This document shows positions 23,355 to 31,313 of a DNA stretch of 60,646 nt, one piece after another (position 1 is the stretch's first letter; each line of letters opens with the position of its first letter). The notes below the pieces were generated by a model, which saw only the letters and a program-made list of their open reading frames with translations, ran no database searches and was not told where the DNA came from. This DNA comes from DATJGF01 sp035495315 (GTDB lineage Bacteria > Verrucomicrobiota > Verrucomicrobiia > Limisphaerales > UBA8199): contig DATJGF010000154.1 in assembly GCA_035495315.1 (NCBI GenBank), positions 1 through 60,646 on the forward strand, in the 5' to 3' direction. The translations under genes were made by a program, and so were the position numbers.

Positions 23355-24953
23355 TCACGGATGCGGCCTTCCAGCTGCGGGTTTTTCTGTGGTAGCGGTC
23401 TTATCGGGACCAAAACGGATGTGTCTGCCGGCATATTTAGCAGCGGTATCCCCGTAAATGCCTCGGACAACTGCCCAATCGGCCAGCACCGATATTCCAG
23501 CGAAAACCATTCCAATCACTGCCGTCTTTGCCAGCAGGTTTTGCCCTGCTAATTTTGGAGACGTGGGCTCGGCCTCTGGTTCTCTGGCGATACCCAGCAC
23601 GCCTACCGTGCAGAGCACCGCGTTGAAAAAAATTACGCCCTCAGTGACCAGACGCTGTGGTGCGAACGAGACCAGGGCCCGCTCGAAGTTCCCAACCACG
23701 ACCCACCACAAAAAGACCAGATAAAGCAGCTGACCGCGGCTCAACCAGTTAGAGGTGAGCAGAGCCAGAGGCCGCTGCGAGTGCAGCATGGCGAGCCCTG
23801 CAAATCCAACAAAGAGGACCAGGTAAGAGAGGTTAAACCAGGAGCCAGCCGATAGACCTAGCAGGTCGGGTGGCATCGCCTTCGCCTTGACCCAAGCCGC
23901 CGGGTCCTGGCGCAGGTTGAGGTAGGTTATCACGAGGAGCACAAAACCGACGGCGTAAAGTTCAGTCCATTTCCGCAGGCGCGGCTCGTCTGATAATTTT
24001 GGAGCGCTACGAGCCAGCCAGAGCAACGCGATACCTATGCCGAGGCCATTAAGGAAGCCGTAGGTCTGTTCGAGCAGGCTGTGCCAATTGGTATCCCAGC
24101 CGGATGCGATGCCGATTAGTTTCAGAGCATCGCCGGTCGCAAATCCAAAACCGCCGATTAATCCGGCAATGATTGAGGCCAACACCGGGCCGCGCAGCCT
24201 GTGGCGCAGGAAATAGGCCCACATCCCACCCACCATGCCCAGGCAGCCAGCCCAGTTGTCACCACGCGGCGGGGTCATCCGCAGCCCCAGAAGATTTACG
24301 AGGAGCAGGAACCCAGCCCACCATCCGATCGCCATGTAGAGAATCAAGCGCGAAGGCGCATCGAGGCGCCGACGAACTAAAGCAAGCACGAGGACCGCCG
24401 CAATTGCGACCAACGCGGCGACCCAATCGGTATCATACCAGTAAAGCGGGCTATTTTGGCGATACTCGGAGTCTGTGTACCAACGGGCGACGATAATATC
24501 TTGCAGGATCCAACCGACAAACACCACCGTCAAAGGCGTGAAGAATTCAGTCAACGAGTCGCGACTTAAGCACGCGGGCAACGCGGTGCCGGCCCCGCCC
24601 ATGGCGGCCCAAAGAAAGCCGATTACAAACAAGCACGCGAAACCATACAGCACCGACCCCGAATGCCCGGAATGGGTATAGGCGATTACCTGCATGTAGG
24701 AGATGCTGCCGCCGAAGGACCAGCCTAAGGCTCCAAAAAACGCGAAAAACGCGCAGCGCGGATACCAATCGCTGCGCCGGGCCAGGAGCACTGCCGCCAG
24801 ACCCGCGAGCGCGCCGGGGATCATGGCGCCGTATTCGTGCCCGAAATTGCCTCGAATCCCCCAACCAATGGACAGCGATAGTCCCACCAAAAACACTGGG
24901 AGTAAGTTCGGCTTTAGAACGGCAGACATGAGGAACCTGAAAAAAGTAGCCAT
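23355..24953 (-). CDS. Polytopic membrane protein of unknown function
   Basis: This 532-aa protein has about twelve to fourteen hydrophobic segments and no large soluble domain. The N-terminal part is glycine-rich (LVGLSLSIGWGIRGNFGHEYGAMIPGAL, then FFGALGWSFGGSISYMQVIAY), and conserved-looking loops include LRMTPPRGDNWAGCLG and YGFLNGLGIGIALLWLA. I do not recognise a named family; the glycine-rich N-terminus with paired aromatic residues suggests a transporter-like or channel-like fold. Its stop codon overlaps a GTG as GTGA at the head of the glycosidase-like frame, so the two genes are probably expressed together. An array of 7-bp repeats lies directly upstream of the start. Confidence 0.85.
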   Translation of the reverse strand: MATFFRFLMSAVLKPNLLPVFLVGLSLSIGWGIRGNFGHEYGAMIPGALAGLAAVLLARRSDWYPRCAFFAFFGALGWSFGGSISYMQVIAYTHSGHSGSVLYGFACLFVIGFLWAAMGGAGTALPACLSRDSLTEFFTPLTVVFVGWILQDIIVARWYTDSEYRQNSPLYWYDTDWVAALVAIAAVLVLALVRRRLDAPSRLILYMAIGWWAGFLLLVNLLGLRMTPPRGDNWAGCLGMVGGMWAYFLRHRLRGPVLASIIAGLIGGFGFATGDALKLIGIASGWDTNWHSLLEQTYGFLNGLGIGIALLWLARSAPKLSDEPRLRKWTELYAVGFVLLVITYLNLRQDPAAWVKAKAMPPDLLGLSAGSWFNLSYLVLFVGFAGLAMLHSQRPLALLTSNWLSRGQLLYLVFLWWVVVGNFERALVSFAPQRLVTEGVIFFNAVLCTVGVLGIAREPEAEPTSPKLAGQNLLAKTAVIGMVFAGISVLADWAVVRGIYGDTAAKYAGRHIRFGPDKTATTEKPAAGRPHP

Positions 24954-24990
24954 TTCACGCCGCGTGCTACCAGAAAAAAGTGAATGGAAC

Positions 24991-25025
24991 GTGATGCGTG
25001 ATGCGTGATGCGTGATACGTGCATG
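24991..25025. repeat. Tandem 7-bp repeat, unit GTGATGC
   Basis: Three exact GTGATGC units (24991-25011) are followed in phase by GTGATAC and GTGCATG. The array separates the membrane-protein start on the left from the truncated permease on the right. Confidence 0.88.
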
Positions 25026-25035
25026 TAAAACGTGA

Positions 25036-25629
25036 AATGTCTGGCTGTATCAGCAGGAATTTCACGCAATACAGCGCGCATTGGCGTGGTTGCTTCTCGC
25101 CAGCATTGCAGTCAGTTCCGCCGGGAGTTTTCGACGTGAACGCGAGACCGGCCTGCTGGAACTGCTGGTGGTCTCACCGATCGCCGAGTGGCAGATCATC
25201 GTCGGCAGGCTCCGCGGGCTTTGGGTGCAGTTCCTGCCCGCGATCGTGCTGCTGCTCGCGCTCTGGCTCTTTTGCGCAAGCTTTCTGGTCAAGGGGAATC
25301 ACGAGGCCGACTCCGTTCTGTTTTACGGCGCCTCCTTGCTGACTCTGCCGGTGGTCGGATTATATAATTCGCTTGCGCGTCATAGTTTTACCAGCGCGTT
25401 CCTGAGCACATTGCTGGTGGGAGTTGTGCTTCCCTTCGTCGTCGCCCGCGCGGATGAGTGTGCGACCTACTTGCTGTGGATAGTGGGCCAGGCCGTGCCG
25501 TTTCAAAACGCCGGATCGAGAACTTTGCTGACGGTCCTAATCCAGGCGAGCGTGGCCGGTGTTTGCGCCTGGCGCCTGCACGATAATCTCCAACGCCGTG
25601 CTTTCGCGCTCGAACGGCAGACCGGGTAA
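25036..25629 (+). pseudogene. 5'-truncated ABC-2 type transporter permease
   Basis: The frame opens just after a TGA at 25033 with no credible start; the only early start is a TTG at 25081 in the middle of a domain. The encoded residues SSAGSFRRERETGLLELL and VSPIAEWQIIVGRLRG match the middle of ABC-2 permeases, where a long soluble loop precedes the last transmembrane bundle. About four membrane segments follow, ending ...LQRRAFALERQTG. The N-terminal half, including the first membrane helices and the periplasmic loop, is missing, and no ATPase partner is nearby. The break lies next to the 7-bp GTGATGC array, so rearrangement at the repeat is plausible. An unusual short permease cannot be fully excluded. 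Confidence 0.75.
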
Positions 25630-25642
25630 GCAGCTTCCTCTT

Positions 25643-25769
25643 CGGAAGGCCGAGCTCCGCGAGGCCCAATCATCTCCCCCGCGAAGCTCAAACATCCCCC
25701 TCCCCGAAGCCCAAACAACTCCCATTGTTTCTAGGGGATTTTTAAGGCCTCGCGGAGCTCGACCTTCCG
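25643..25769. repeat. 127-bp MITE-like inverted repeat (GGCCGAGCTCCGCGAGGCC arms)
   Basis: Arms of 24 bases at 25643-25666 and 25746-25769 are reverse complements with a single mismatch. The interior has short repeats of the type CCGCGAAGCTCAAA and CCCGAAGCCCAAA. The element codes for nothing recognisable. A second copy is at 53495-53594. Confidence 0.92.
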
Positions 25770-25830
25770 CGGCCGTGTGGGCATCTCAATTTTTGAGAAC
25801 CTGACCGAGCCCTAAATGATTCATTGTGGT

Positions 25831-26140
25831 GCTCTCATTAACACCCCGCTTCAGCGGGGTGAAGACAGCGAACACCGACCGGAACCGCTCTAGCGGTTTT
25901 CCATGCGTCGTAGAAACCGCTGAATGAAGCCGTTGGAGGGCCCAGCACATAGAAGTCACCCCCGCTGAAGCCCTATCCATTCAGTTGCCGTTGTATCTGC
26001 TCTCATTAACCCCGAGCTTTCAGCTGGGGGGGGGTGGGCTGCGAAAGTGATCGGAACCGCTTCATTCAGCGGTTTAGGGTGCCTGTCTTAACTGTGCACC
26101 GGGAAAACCGCTGAAGCTGAAGCGGGGTGTTAATGAGAGC
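25831..26140. repeat. Composite REP-like element bounded by CTCTCATTAACACCCCGC ends
   Basis: The left end (25831 onward) reads GCTCTCATTAACACCCCGCT followed by a hairpin of CCCCGC and GCGGGG; the right end (26116-26140) is its reverse complement. Inside, a second start of the same motif occurs near 25998 (CTCTCATTAACCCCGAGC), and several AACCGCT/AGCGGTT hairpins are present. A fragment almost identical to the inner part occurs at 60349-60470. The layout resembles REP/BIME elements mobilised by RAYT transposases; no such transposase is in the window. Confidence 0.88.
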
Positions 26141-26444
26141 GGACGAACAGGTGAACAAAAATTGAGATGCGCCCCGCGGCCGTCTGATTTCCTAATATCC
26201 CTTGACAAAAACTCTTATTCGTTTAAGGATTTCCCAGATCCCCGGACACCCCGCGTTAACACGCTATTTATGCAAGCGCGTTTCCCGAAACGCACAGGTT
26301 GGACCAAGCGCTGCTTTTTTTGTAACGCGCTTGCAGGAACGATTAAGTACCTGAGTGAAAACCAACCTTTGTTGCATATGCGCAAGGTGCACATGCGGGT
26401 GGGGCGTAATAAAACCAAGAACCAAATCATCCTGTGAGGCCATC

Positions 26445-27830
26445 ATGAATCGGACACTTACCCTGAACGACATTCCAACTCTATTAGATCGGTTCAAATT
26501 GAATTGTAGCCGACTTGTGCGACTCGAATCGTGTCTCCCTCTGCTCCCCTGGACGAGAGGGCCGGAGGGAGGAGGCCACACTTTTTCTGAAATCGCTATA
26601 GCTCATCCTGTGTGCGCCGTTTCCTCCACGCCCATTGGCCGGAATACATTAGCGCTCGCGTTGCTAATTTATTGTTCGACAATGTTTGACCCGCTTTTTG
26701 CCCAGACATTTCAGCGAACCGGCACAATTTCGGGCATTTGGGACGCAGTCGCCGCTTCAGCAGATGGTCGTATCTTGCTCGCCGTAAATGGCGGATATAA
26801 CGGGGCCGGCGGTCTGATTTATTTCTCGTCCAATGCCGGCGTGAGCTGGAAACCAGCAACCGCGCCGGTGCGGATTTGGACTTCGGTGGCGACTTCTGCC
26901 GATGGCGTCAACTCTGTCGCCGTCGCTTACGGCGATGGAGTTTACGTCTCGACCAATTCCGCAGCCACCTGGATGCTTACCAGCGCGCCGCTGGCCGGCT
27001 GGAATGCCTCTGCCGCTTCGGCCGATGGGAAGAAACTTTTCGCCGCAATGTTTGGCGGCCAGATCTATAGCTCGACAAATTCGGGGGCGACCTGGGCCCC
27101 GACCACCGCACCGATCGCAGATTGGTACGCGGTAGGCGCTTCCACGGACGGCAGCAAAGTGGTGGCCGGTGTTGGCGGCAGCGTGACGGTGCCCTCGTCA
27201 GTTGGCTCCATCTACATCTCGAGCGATTCTGGAAAGACCTGGCAGAAAACCAGCTCGCCGATCAACAACTGGGCCTATGTCGCCTGTTCGGCGGATGGAA
27301 CCAAAATAGTGGGTGTCGTCTACGAGGGCAGGATCTTCACCTCAAGAGACTCAGGTCTCACCTGGGTCACAACCAGCGCACCGGTAAACGCGTGGGTCGG
27401 CGCCGCCTCTTCTGCCGATGGCACAACGCTGGTGGGGATTCCCAACGGCAACCAGGTCTATATCTCGAGAGATTCAGGGACGAACTGGACGTCCAGTTCC
27501 ATTCTCAATGGCGCGTTGTGGGCTGCCGCTTGTTCCGCAGACGGAACCAGGATCCTCGTGGCAGACGACGGTGTCCCTCCTCCCGGGGGCGGCCTCTACT
27601 TGTCACAATCCAATCCCCGGCCGGTTTTGAGCTTGACTCGTTCCGGCACAAATTTGGTCGCCTCCTGGACCGTGCCCTCGATGCCGTTTACGTTGCAGGT
27701 CAATTCTGATTTGACCACAACCAACTGGACCGATCTGTCTGTGCCGGCACCGCTCAACTATTCGACCTTGAGGAATGAAGCGCTGTTGTCCCGCTATACC
27801 ACGAATCAATTCTTCCGGCTCAAACACTGA
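26445..27830 (+). CDS. Secreted Asp-box (BNR/sialidase-like repeat) propeller protein
   Basis: The product is a beta-propeller built of about nine repeats, each with the Asp-box signature S.NSG.TW or S.DSGTNW followed by W..VA.SADG (for example SSNAGVSWKP, STNSAATWML, STNSGATWAP, SSDSGKTWQK, SRDSGLTWVT, SRDSGTNWTS). Such repeats occur in sialidases and in secreted or surface proteins of unknown function; no sialidase catalytic residues were identified. A C-terminal beta domain ends TTNQFFRLKH, a common tail type in Verrucomicrobia. The start is uncertain. The ATG at 26445 gives 461 aa, but a GTG at 26610 gives a better signal peptide (RNTLALALLIYCSTMFDPLFAQ), and the stretch between them contains a CT-rich palindromic repeat. 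Confidence 0.8.
   Translation: MNRTLTLNDIPTLLDRFKLNCSRLVRLESCLPLLPWTRGPEGGGHTFSEIAIAHPVCAVSSTPIGRNTLALALLIYCSTMFDPLFAQTFQRTGTISGIWDAVAASADGRILLAVNGGYNGAGGLIYFSSNAGVSWKPATAPVRIWTSVATSADGVNSVAVAYGDGVYVSTNSAATWMLTSAPLAGWNASAASADGKKLFAAMFGGQIYSSTNSGATWAPTTAPIADWYAVGASTDGSKVVAGVGGSVTVPSSVGSIYISSDSGKTWQKTSSPINNWAYVACSADGTKIVGVVYEGRIFTSRDSGLTWVTTSAPVNAWVGAASSADGTTLVGIPNGNQVYISRDSGTNWTSSSILNGALWAAACSADGTRILVADDGVPPPGGGLYLSQSNPRPVLSLTRSGTNLVASWTVPSMPFTLQVNSDLTTTNWTDLSVPAPLNYSTLRNEALLSRYTTNQFFRLKH
26528..26578. repeat. CT-rich/GAGAGGG palindrome in a gene 5' end
   Basis: An imperfect palindrome (CTCCCTCTGCTCCCCTGG, then GAGAGGGCCGGAGGGAGG) of the same family as the 22950-23266 cluster. It lies inside the long version of the Asp-box protein frame, upstream of its predicted signal peptide. 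Confidence 0.8.
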
Positions 27831-28167
27831 CTCCATCGAACAGAGCGATTCGCGGCGATGATCTGGACCGGTTCCATGCCGAAAATGCAGACGGGAATTC
27901 CTGCGGCTTGCGCCATCGGTTAGTTGGCGGCAGATTGTCGCAAATCATCAAACAGGCTAAGGGTTCAATATTGGGAGAAGTTTTGCCATATCTCCGGCGA
28001 TCGGGGCGGGGACCCGGCGTGCTGGCTGGGCCGCGAGCGGGCAAGATTGTGTCTGCCTTGAGGACAGACTACCCGGCGGTCGCACCGAGAATGCATTGTA
28101 GAAAAGTATAGATGTGCCCCAGATGTGACCCCTAATCCCCACCTGACTTTTTGCCGCCAACGTTGAG
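27831..28167. other. Spacer before the MFS gene
   Basis: No gene is supported. A minus-strand frame near 27840-27925 gives GIPVCIFGMEPVQIIAANRS, which may be a decayed coding fragment but matches no family I know. The GC-rich stretch around 28000-28080 has no clear structure. Confidence 0.4.
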
Positions 28168-29466
28168 GTGAAAAAGAACCCGAGATACGAGCGTTGGCGC
28201 TGGACAATCTTCGGCGTGACTTGGCTCGCGTACGCAGGATTTTACCTGACGCGCAAGGCGTTCTCGGTGGCGAAAAACGAGCTGAAAAAACCGGACGTGC
28301 TGGGCCTAACCAAAGGGCAGATGTCCGCAATGGATGGGGCATACTCGGCGGTTTACGCCATAGGCCAATTCTTTTGGGGTACATTAGGTGATCGTTTTGG
28401 CACCCGGCGAGTGGTCTTGTTTGGGATGATGGCTTCGATCGTCACGGCGGTCGTCATGGGCATGGTGAACGTCGCCTGGTTGATGGGCGTGATGTTTGCT
28501 TTCCAGGGCTTGTGGCAGGCCAGTGGTTGGGCGCCGCTGGGCAAGAACATGGGGGAGTTCTTTTCGCAGCGCGAACGCGGTGGCGTCATGGGGTTCTGGT
28601 TCACCAACTACGCCCTCGGCGGCTTCATCGCTTCGATCGTTGCCGGGTATGCCGCCAGAGCGTTCGGGTGGCGCTATGCCTTTTTTGTACCGGCGGGCCT
28701 CCTGTTGCTGATCTGGATCTTGTTTCTTCTTTTCCAAAGGAACCGGCCGCAAGACATCGGCTTGCCGCCAATCGAACAGTATCACGGGGAAAGCGAGGCG
28801 GTGGTTGACCTGAGCGGCAAGGCCGGCGCGGAGAAAGAAGGGACCTGGCAGGTGGTCGCGGCGGTGTTGCGCAACGGAATGGTTTGGTACCTGGGGGCAG
28901 TCTATTTTCTGGTAAAGCCGACGCGTTATTTGCTGCTGTTCTGGTCACCGGTCTATGTCGCCGACAGGTTGGGAACCGACACCCTTCAATCCGGCTGGTT
29001 GAGCAGCATGTTTGATCTGGCCGGCCCGGTTGGGACGTTAGTCGGCGGAATCGCGTCGGATAAAATATTTCAGTCCAAACGGATGCCCGTCTCGGTTTTG
29101 GCTTTGTTTGTTTTGGCCGCGCTCATGGTGGTGTTTCCATTTATTCCAGTGTCCCGTTCCGGAATGGGCGTGGGGATGTTCGCGATGGGATTCCTGGTCT
29201 ACATACCTGACTCGCTGATTTCCGGCACGGCGGCGATTGATTTTGGGACCAAGAAAGGCGCTTCGACTGCCAACGGCGTGATCAACGGCATGGGGTCGCT
29301 CGGTCAAATGCTCGGCGTGTTGCTGCCCGGCTGGGTGGAATCGATCCTGGGCAAGGGACAAAACGTGTGGCCGGCGACATTTGTCGGGCTGGGGGTTGCG
29401 CTCGCTTTGGGTGGCTTGATGCTGGCGCCGCTTTGGAACCGGTTGCCACCGAAAGCTGCGAACTAG
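28168..29466 (+). CDS. MFS transporter, organophosphate:phosphate antiporter (GlpT/UhpT) family
   Basis: The 432-aa protein has twelve predicted membrane helices and strong OPA-family features: YAGFYLTRKAFSVAKNEL at the first helix, the GDRFGTRR loop, FQGLWQASGWAPLGKNMGEF, the ERGGVMGFWFTNYALGG motif, RNRPQDIGLPPIEQY in the central loop and GAAAIDFGTKKGASTANG-like text in the second half. OPA carriers exchange sugar or glycerol phosphates for inorganic phosphate. The start is a GTG at 28168 with GAGG immediately adjacent, which is unusually close. The preferred substrate cannot be assigned; glycerol-3-phosphate is one option given the secreted glycerophosphodiesterase elsewhere in the window. 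Confidence 0.92.
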   Translation: MKKNPRYERWRWTIFGVTWLAYAGFYLTRKAFSVAKNELKKPDVLGLTKGQMSAMDGAYSAVYAIGQFFWGTLGDRFGTRRVVLFGMMASIVTAVVMGMVNVAWLMGVMFAFQGLWQASGWAPLGKNMGEFFSQRERGGVMGFWFTNYALGGFIASIVAGYAARAFGWRYAFFVPAGLLLLIWILFLLFQRNRPQDIGLPPIEQYHGESEAVVDLSGKAGAEKEGTWQVVAAVLRNGMVWYLGAVYFLVKPTRYLLLFWSPVYVADRLGTDTLQSGWLSSMFDLAGPVGTLVGGIASDKIFQSKRMPVSVLALFVLAALMVVFPFIPVSRSGMGVGMFAMGFLVYIPDSLISGTAAIDFGTKKGASTANGVINGMGSLGQMLGVLLPGWVESILGKGQNVWPATFVGLGVALALGGLMLAPLWNRLPPKAAN

Positions 29467-29662
29467 GACACCGCCCCAAGCACGAAGGCAGAAACCACTA
29501 ATGGACACTGATAGACACGAATTTTAGCCGTATAAGAATACGATACAGGGCGAGCTTCCCAATCACTATTCAGGGATTGGCTTCGGCCGAACAGATGTGA
29601 ACGCGAGAGCTTCTCATCAGTGTTTAACCGTGACAGGAATGCCTGCGCCACAAAATCCCGCG

Positions 29663-31189
29663 TCATCGCGCGATCAATTCATAACTGACAAACGCGACCT
29701 GCTTGCTGTCCGGTGACCACGACGGAACATTAATGGTTCCCTGCCCGCCGAATAGCCGCGCCAATTCCTGTATGGGCCCACCGGCCACGGGCATCAGTCT
29801 CAGCCGGACCGGTTTGTTCGCTGGATGACCGGTCACCTCTTTGTCGTAAGACAACATCACAATCCATTTCCCGTCGGGGGAAGGATGTGGAAACCAGTTG
29901 TTGAAATCATCCGAGGTAATCTGCTGCTGCTCGCTGCCATCGCTTTTCATCCGCCAAATCTGCATCGTCCCGCTGCGCTCCGAGTTAAAGTAAATGAACT
30001 GGCCGTCTGGAGAATAATCGGGTCCATCATCCAGACCCTTGGCGGTCGTCAATCGCATTTCGGGGCCACCTCCTGCCGGGACAGTGTAAATGTCGAATTC
30101 CCCGTTGCGTTCTCCACAAAAAGCCAGCGTGGACCCATCCGGCGACCAGCCGTGCCAATACGATGGCGCAAGTTCGGTCACCTGGTGCGGTTCACCGCCG
30201 GAGACCGGCAATATGTAGATGATCGATTTCCCTCCCCGAGCCTGATCGCTGATGGCGAGTTGCGTGCCATCCGGAGACAATCCGTGGTCATTGTTGCAAC
30301 GATTGGCGAAGGTTGTATCGATCAATTCAGGTTTACCGCCAGCAGGCGGCACACGGTAAATACGGCCCTTGGAATTAAAGAGTAGAAGCTGACCATCGCG
30401 CGACCAATTCGGTGCTTCAATCAAGTCCCACGAGTGATAAACAACCCGCCGGTCTTTGGAGCCGATCGGGACGATTTCCAGCGCACAATGAACTGCCGGC
30501 TTCGGCGCCGCTGCAATGTCCGCAACCCGGAGCTCGACGTTTGAAAAGACGGCTTGCTCACTGACTTTGTTGTCATGGGCGCACACAGCCAGCCCGACAT
30601 AGACCGGATCGGCAAACCGTAGGCGTTTGAATGGACCGGCGGGACCAAACTGCGACACGTTTCCACCGGAAGAGTTGCCGCCTGCTTCAGGTAAAGTCAT
30701 AAAGAACACCTCACCTTGCCGTTGAAGGCCTACCGGCTTGGGTCCTTTCACATTGGCTTGGATTTCGTGCGTCAGGCCGCCGGGGCTGTCACGAAACTGC
30801 AGTGAGGTCAGCCCGTCCCCGTGCACCGCCACGTCGATATAGGCCGAATCGGAATCAAGGGTTTGGCGGACCATGAGGCAAGCCTTGCGATGGGCGTTGC
30901 CGCCCGTGCCAAGGAATTCCACCGCGGCTTGCAACGCGAAATCACCCGACATTCGCTTCCAGACAAAATGGAACGCGTCGTTTGTAAACCACATATTTTC
31001 GCCGCCGCCGGTAATTCGATACGAACCGGCAGCATTATCAAACGCAGTTGAGCCCGGCTTGCCGACGGACCCAACATCGGTCTGGCCTTCAAACGAACCC
31101 AACTCTGCGGCGGGCGTCGGACTGAACCTCCAGAGCAGAAAGGTTGTCAGGCAAATGACGAAAACTCTTGATTGGAGTGGAGGTCTCAT
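29663..31189 (-). CDS. Secreted protein with DUF1349-like domain and PD40/TolB-type propeller
   Basis: From the ATG at 31189 (508 aa) a signal peptide (VFVICLTTFLLWRFSPTPAAE) is followed by a jelly-roll domain (GGGENMWFTNDAFHFVWKRM, FALQAAVEFLGTG, RKACLMVRQTLDSDSAYIDV) like those of DUF1349/LamG-type carbohydrate-binding or glycan-active proteins. The second half has at least six PD40 repeats with the hallmark SPDG (LSPDGTQLAIS, WSPDGSTLAFCG, YSPDGQFIYFNS, PSPDGKWIVMLS, WSPDSKQVAFVS), giving a TolB-like propeller. It probably acts outside the cytoplasmic membrane. No enzymatic motif is visible. Similar two-domain proteins are common in Planctomycetes and Verrucomicrobia. Confidence 0.87.
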   Translation of the reverse strand: MRPPLQSRVFVICLTTFLLWRFSPTPAAELGSFEGQTDVGSVGKPGSTAFDNAAGSYRITGGGENMWFTNDAFHFVWKRMSGDFALQAAVEFLGTGGNAHRKACLMVRQTLDSDSAYIDVAVHGDGLTSLQFRDSPGGLTHEIQANVKGPKPVGLQRQGEVFFMTLPEAGGNSSGGNVSQFGPAGPFKRLRFADPVYVGLAVCAHDNKVSEQAVFSNVELRVADIAAAPKPAVHCALEIVPIGSKDRRVVYHSWDLIEAPNWSRDGQLLLFNSKGRIYRVPPAGGKPELIDTTFANRCNNDHGLSPDGTQLAISDQARGGKSIIYILPVSGGEPHQVTELAPSYWHGWSPDGSTLAFCGERNGEFDIYTVPAGGGPEMRLTTAKGLDDGPDYSPDGQFIYFNSERSGTMQIWRMKSDGSEQQQITSDDFNNWFPHPSPDGKWIVMLSYDKEVTGHPANKPVRLRLMPVAGGPIQELARLFGGQGTINVPSWSPDSKQVAFVSYELIAR

Positions 31190-31313
31190 TGTCAGGTGAC
31201 GCTTGTTAGCTCGAGCAGGCTCAACGACTATCCTGCCGAAAGGGAGATGCGATACACCATTTTTCACGCGACCGATTTACCACGCTCGGCGAAAAAAGAA
31301 CACCGGATTCTGT

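Larger units (their letters stand above)
25630..26444. other. Repeat-filled spacer with no gene
   Basis: This 815-base spacer holds the MITE-like element and the REP-like composite listed separately. Between 26141 and 26444 there is no recognisable feature; the short open frames here have no family similarity and no good ribosome-binding site. Confidence 0.6.

Noticed and set aside
23005..23358. N-terminal extension of the glycosidase-like gene from GTG 23358
   Set aside because: The GTGA overlap with the previous stop is attractive, but the 140 residues are low-complexity text encoded by palindromic repeats and no signal peptide is present at that start. It is mentioned as an alternative only.
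25831..26140. Possible CRISPR array in the repeat-rich gap
   Set aside because: Repeats are inverted and hairpin-like, not regularly spaced direct repeats, and no cas gene is present.
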